This document shows positions 13,274-16,691 of a stretch of DNA of 16,691 nucleotides, in pieces. The translations under genes were made by a program, and so were the position numbers. The notes below the pieces were generated by a model that saw only the letters and a program-made list of their open reading frames with translations, did not search any database and had not been told where the DNA came from. Position 1 is the stretch's first letter, and each line of letters begins with the position of its first letter. The stretch covers positions 1 to 16,691 of the forward strand of contig CAYRGG010000073.1 of assembly GCA_964423745.1 (NCBI GenBank). Direction: 5' to 3'. This DNA comes from CAYRGG01 sp964423745. Lineage in GTDB: Bacteria > Pseudomonadota > Gammaproteobacteria > Competibacterales > Competibacteraceae.

Positions 13274-13516
13274 CAAGTAGCATGGACGGCAAACGCGGGT
13301 GACAACCTGCCTATTACTCTCCATGGCAACTGGGTTCCGGCAATCCCTGCCGGCTGGGACGGGTGAACGGTTACATCAGGGTCAGTGTGCTGTAGCGCAG
13401 GTTTGCAGGGTTTAGGCTGCTGGTATGAGATGACGCTGTCGAGGTATCTAGCACCCCTACTAGACCCATGAGGCTCGATAGCAAAACCTTTATCCACTGT
13501 TTAAAAAGGTAATCCT

Positions 13517-15577
13517 ATGTACGCGGAACTGAAAAAAGACGATGCCTCATTGCAAAAAAAGTCCAGCGATAGGCATCGAGAAAGCAGCTCTAACGTTGAT
13601 CGGACTTCAGATCTGCTGTCCGGGGAAATCACTGAAGGTTTTACCAGGTCGCCGAGTCATGCCTTGCCGTCCCCAGGCCAAGGCCAGTTGGTCATGCAGT
13701 GTAAAGGCTTATCCAACCAGGCAGAACCGAAGCCAGTACAAGGCCCCCTGATTCAGCGCAAAGCCCACGGCACGGGCCTGCCCGACAAGCTAAAAACCGG
13801 TATCGAACAGCTTTCCGGCTACCCCATGGACGATGTCACCGTGCACTACAACTCCCATAAGCCAGCTCAGCAGCAAGCCCATGCTTACACCCAGGGTACG
13901 GCTATCCATGTAGCACCCGGGCAGGAACAACATCTACCCCATGAAGCCTGGCACGCGGTGCAGCAGAAGCAGGGGCGGGTAAAGCCGACACTGCAAATGA
14001 AAGGAATGGGTACGATTAATGACGATGCGGGCTTAGAGCGAGAAGCGGATGTGATGGGGGCCAAAGCGCTGCAGATCCCTTCCTCCGCAGGCCATCGTCC
14101 GGTTGCCGAGGGTGGTGCGCTGCAGGCGCCTTGCCATACGGCTGCTTCTGACCAGGGGACGATTCAGAAATTTGACTGGTGGCGGCCATTTCGTCGGCGG
14201 CGTCACCAGACTCGCCCCCCTGGGGGTCACGTCAATCTTAGATTTGCTGGAGCTGATAATCCTCGTTACCAGGGTAATCGTCGCCCACAACTACAACCAC
14301 GACCACGACCACAAGATCGCCGCCACCAGCCTATTAGACCTGCTGACGTTTTGAGACTTGATAACGTACAGCCGCAACCACAGCCACAACTACAACCACA
14401 GCCACAGCCACAGCCACAACTACCACATCACCGCCCGGTCAATCAACCTCGGAACGCGCCACCAAGCGTAGACTCAAACCGGCCAGACCTGATGTCGAAT
14501 GCTGAGCTGAATAATTTAAAGTCGAATGAGTCACCGGATAACCGTCTACGCTTCGAAAAAACTTACGAGGCCGTTGAGCGTCGCTATTATCCATGGCGCC
14601 TCACGGTAAAGAACGAAGATCCGGTCGTTAAACTTTATTTTCTTGAGAGGCTACTGAAGACTACTAAGGACTTTTTGCAGCGTACAAAGACTAAAAGCAA
14701 TTTTTTCTTAACGGTCAAAGAAAATATTGAAACCGTGTTGGCGAGTGTCCAAGCCGAATATCAAGAAAAATATCCACAAGACAGACCGCCGCGGTTGGAA
14801 TCCGTGGATCTGCCTTTTAATCTCGACAGATTCCCCGCTGTTGAGAATAGTAAAGCTGGGTTAAAAGTCGGTATAAACGCCAATACAGAAAGAGTTATTA
14901 TGAATGAAAATGAAGATCACGGAGTGTTTAAGCCCGAAATAGATAAAGATGAGCACTATGGGGAGACTAGGGGAGCCCCCGCAGGTATTCCTGAAATGAA
15001 TCCCAACCAGACCGGACGTAGCGTCGCTGCTTATCGGATCGACCAACTTTTGGGCGCTGGAATTATTCCAGCGACCTACCGGGCGAAGAAGGGAGATAAC
15101 ACTGGGTCAGTGATGGCGTTTATCGAAGGTGCAGAGGACGCTCGCATCCCAGGCCAGGAGTTTTTCGGCAACTTCAAACCAGAACACCATAGAGAGAGGA
15201 ATAACCTCTATCTGATGGACGTGATTACTGGTCAGGTCGATCGACACTTTGGGAACATACTTATTAAAGGTTCGAAAGTGTGGGCCATCGATAACGACAT
15301 GGCTTTCGGGAAAAACGTCAGTTTTGATCAGAAAACAGGCGCAGTTGTAGCCAAGTTACCTGGACCTGGACGCCAACCGAAAGATTTGGCAATAGATAAG
15401 GCGTTTGCCATCAAAATCATCAATCTCGCTCGCCACCCCCAGTGGGTAGAAGAAGCGCTGCTTGGCCTTATTGACGATGAGGAGATTGCCAAGACGATTG
15501 AACGGCTTCAAGGGCTTGCAGCCTATCTTTTGAAGCGAATTGCTCTCTATGACAACGTTAGGAATGAAGGAGAATGA
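13517..15577 (+). CDS. eCIS_core (DUF4157) effector with C-terminal kinase-like domain
   Basis: This 686-residue protein starts with the same leader as the giant effector (MYAELKKDDASLQKK) and has an eCIS_core domain at about 81-185 (HEAWH 142-146). A basic stretch (FRRRRHQTR, 224-232) and a Pro/Gln/Arg-rich linker (about 255-310) follow. The C-terminal domain (about 440-675) has the order of a PI3/4-kinase- or FAM20-like fold: GVFKPE (Lys472, candidate ATP-binding lysine), RSVAAYRIDQLLGAGIIPAT (helix after the lysine), SVMAFIEGA (hinge region), MDVITGQVDRHFGNILI (Asp575 and Asn580, catalytic loop) and WAIDNDMAFG (Asp592, metal-binding). I infer phosphotransfer to a target-cell protein or lipid; AMP transfer, as in some related pseudokinases, is possible. 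The stop overlaps the next start codon (ATGA, 15574-15577). Confidence 0.85.
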   Translation: MYAELKKDDASLQKKSSDRHRESSSNVDRTSDLLSGEITEGFTRSPSHALPSPGQGQLVMQCKGLSNQAEPKPVQGPLIQRKAHGTGLPDKLKTGIEQLSGYPMDDVTVHYNSHKPAQQQAHAYTQGTAIHVAPGQEQHLPHEAWHAVQQKQGRVKPTLQMKGMGTINDDAGLEREADVMGAKALQIPSSAGHRPVAEGGALQAPCHTAASDQGTIQKFDWWRPFRRRRHQTRPPGGHVNLRFAGADNPRYQGNRRPQLQPRPRPQDRRHQPIRPADVLRLDNVQPQPQPQLQPQPQPQPQLPHHRPVNQPRNAPPSVDSNRPDLMSNAELNNLKSNESPDNRLRFEKTYEAVERRYYPWRLTVKNEDPVVKLYFLERLLKTTKDFLQRTKTKSNFFLTVKENIETVLASVQAEYQEKYPQDRPPRLESVDLPFNLDRFPAVENSKAGLKVGINANTERVIMNENEDHGVFKPEIDKDEHYGETRGAPAGIPEMNPNQTGRSVAAYRIDQLLGAGIIPATYRAKKGDNTGSVMAFIEGAEDARIPGQEFFGNFKPEHHRERNNLYLMDVITGQVDRHFGNILIKGSKVWAIDNDMAFGKNVSFDQKTGAVVAKLPGPGRQPKDLAIDKAFAIKIINLARHPQWVEEALLGLIDDEEIAKTIERLQGLAAYLLKRIALYDNVRNEGE
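14369..14431 (+). repeat. Low-complexity CAGCCA-type tract encoding a Pro-Gln linker
   Basis: Runs of CAGCCACAACCA-like hexamers encode alternating Gln and Pro (residues about 285-305), joining the eCIS_core part to the kinase-like part of the second effector. A less regular CAACCACGACCACGA stretch lies at about 14287-14315. Such tracts can change length by slippage. Confidence 0.8.
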
Positions 15578-16128
15578 CCATCGTGAGCGATCCGACGAAC
15601 CCCCTGCAAGAGGCGAGAGCGCGATTTGCCGACGAAGGGATGCCCTTTCCCCCGGTGCCCACTGTTTTCGAAGCGGAGTTTCGCTGCATCGCGCCATGGA
15701 CCTATGGCACCCGCCCGACCCTGCCCGCCTCGCTTTACGACATTCATACCTTCGTCGAAGAGGCAGCCGAATCACCCGTGGATGACTACCTGCTGATGGG
15801 CCACGACGGTCACGGCATCAACTCCTACGCCATGCACTATTACCTGGTGTATGGTCCCTTAGCGCTGTTCGTGCAAATCGGTTGGGGCGGTGCCTACATG
15901 GACAAGGCGCAATCGGTCAACGGGATGAATCAGCTTTTCGCCGAGCTTGACAGTATTCTGCCCCTCGTGAATACGTCTCGAAAAACTGATGAGCCGCTGA
16001 CCCAATCCGACGAGCGTCTCATCGTCATGCTCAGTCAATTTTACGGTCTGCGGTGGCGGCTGCCCAAAGAGGAAACCTGGCGTGAGGAAGGTGACGTCTT
16101 TCAAGCAGTGAAGGATTTTCTGAAATGA
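15574..16128 (+). CDS. Unrecognised 184-residue protein coupled to the kinase-like effector (immunity or accessory candidate)
   Basis: I do not recognise this family. The ORF overlaps the effector stop by ATGA. AAGGAG at 15567-15572 is too close to ATG 15574 and fits better with an in-frame GTG at 15583, so the start is uncertain by three codons. The protein is soluble-looking, acidic, without signal peptide or membrane segment. It has an aromatic-rich centre: 'FEAEFRCIAPWTYGTRP', 'SLYDIHTFVEEAAESPVDDYLLMGHDGHGINSYAMHYYLVYGPLALFVQIGWGGAYMD', then helical 'MNQLFAELDSILPLV' and 'DERLIVMLSQFYGLRWRLP'. Tight coupling to a putative toxin is typical of immunity proteins and of dedicated chaperones. 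Immunity genes are not expected for eCIS payloads aimed at eukaryotes, so this would be informative about the target. Function is inference. Confidence 0.6.
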   Translation: MTIVSDPTNPLQEARARFADEGMPFPPVPTVFEAEFRCIAPWTYGTRPTLPASLYDIHTFVEEAAESPVDDYLLMGHDGHGINSYAMHYYLVYGPLALFVQIGWGGAYMDKAQSVNGMNQLFAELDSILPLVNTSRKTDEPLTQSDERLIVMLSQFYGLRWRLPKEETWREEGDVFQAVKDFLK

Positions 16129-16159
16129 GTGGGAATTAACGTTTAGATAGGCCGAACTG

Positions 16160-16691
16160 ATGTATACAACATTGAAAAGCGACGACATCGTCTTACAAAA
16201 ACCTACTGCCCATGCCGATCAACCTATTCAAGGCGCGGGGGAAAAAGACGCACCGCGTAGTAATGCTTTGGCCAATCAAGCCCTACCATCGAACGGCCAG
16301 GGCCAGTTGGTCATGCAGTGTAAAGGCTTATCCAACCAGGCAGAACCGCAGCCAGCACAAGGCCCCCTGATTCAGCGCAAAGCTCACGGCAACGGCCTGC
16401 CCGACAAGCTAAAAAACGGTATCGAACAGCTCTCCGGCTACCCCATGGACGATGTCACCGTGCACTACAACTCCCATAAGCCAGCTCAGCAGCAAGCCCA
16501 TGCTTACACCCAGGGTAAGGCTATTCATGTGGCGCCGGGGCAGGAACAACACCTGCCCCATGAAGCCTGGCATGCGGTGCAGCAGAAGCAGGGGCGGGTA
16601 AAACCGACGCTGCAAATGAAAGGCAAGGCAGGGGTCAATGACGATGCGGGCTTAGAGCGAGAAGCGGATGTGATGGGGGCCAAAGCGCTGC
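16160..16691 (+). CDS. Third eCIS_core (DUF4157) protein, N-terminal part (runs off window)
   Basis: From ATG 16160 the frame is open to the window end (177 codons), without a stop. It starts MYTTLKSDDIVLQKPTAHAD, a variant of the leader of the other two effectors, and rejoins them at 'GQGQLVMQCKGLSNQAEPQPAQGPLIQRKAHG'. The eCIS_core domain follows with HLPHEAWHAVQQKQGRVKPTLQMKG and LEREADVMGAKAL. From about 16299 on, the DNA is nearly identical to 13679-14071 of the second effector, so the two arose by recent duplication or gene conversion. The payload domain is downstream, outside the window. It follows the 184-residue gene after 31 bases and probably belongs to the same transcript. Confidence 0.9.
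   Translation, partial: MYTTLKSDDIVLQKPTAHADQPIQGAGEKDAPRSNALANQALPSNGQGQLVMQCKGLSNQAEPQPAQGPLIQRKAHGNGLPDKLKNGIEQLSGYPMDDVTVHYNSHKPAQQQAHAYTQGKAIHVAPGQEQHLPHEAWHAVQQKQGRVKPTLQMKGKAGVNDDAGLEREADVMGAKAL

Larger units (their letters stand above)
13023..13516 (+). other. Non-coding gap between the first and second effector genes
   Basis: This 494-base stretch has no convincing gene on either strand. It holds a likely terminator (13104-13127), a REP-like inverted repeat (13249-13273) and, just before ATG 13517, AAAAAGGTAATCCT, where AAGG is a weak ribosome binding site. The promoter of the second effector unit is expected here, but I could not pick a convincing -35/-10 pair. Confidence 0.5.

Noticed and set aside
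13273..13497. Minus-strand ORF of 74 codons in the gap between effectors
   Set aside because: No ribosome binding site, no recognisable domain, and it runs through the REP-like region; probably chance.
14369..14431. CRISPR-like or tandem DNA array
   Set aside because: The repeated hexamers are in frame and simply encode a Pro-Gln linker; there are no spacers.

Overview
The window looks like one end of a contractile-injection-particle locus followed by its cargo genes. All credible genes are on the + strand. The first 5 kb is a nearly complete phage P2-type tail module: the end of a sheath gene (FI type), two paralogous tube genes (FII type), a tail-assembly chaperone gene with a -1 frameshift extension (E/E' type), a short tape-measure-like gene, then gpU-, gpX- and gpD-like genes. 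The baseplate and fibre genes that precede FI in P2 would lie upstream, outside the window. No capsid, terminase, lysis or integrase gene is visible.

The next part (5072-7881) holds an AAA+ ATPase of the kind that marks extracellular contractile injection systems (eCIS), followed by a 212-residue protein in the slot where a tail-terminator (Afp16/Pvc16-like) protein would be expected. From 7968 to the end lie three genes that share an N-terminal leader and an eCIS_core (formerly DUF4157) domain with an HEAWH motif. The first encodes a 1684-residue giant with an apparent PLP-enzyme-like domain and a C-terminal OTU cysteine-protease-like domain. The second encodes a 686-residue protein with a Pro/Gln linker and a C-terminal kinase-like domain; a 184-residue ORF is translationally coupled to it and could be an immunity or accessory protein. 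The third runs off the end of the window after its eCIS_core domain.

The simplest reading is a P2-lineage tail (as in R-type tailocins) that carries eCIS hallmarks: the ATPase and eCIS_core effectors. The leaders would be the loading part and the variable C-termini the payloads. The mosaic composition, with a GC-balanced leader joined to an AT-rich payload in the first effector, and the near-repeat of the leader three times suggest effector exchange by recombination at the leader.

The host is most likely a gammaproteobacterium. The support is the P2-like tail genes, the short palindromic REP-like elements (3443-3553 and about 13249-13273) and mixed codon use of moderate GC. This is an inference and no taxonomic marker gene is present.
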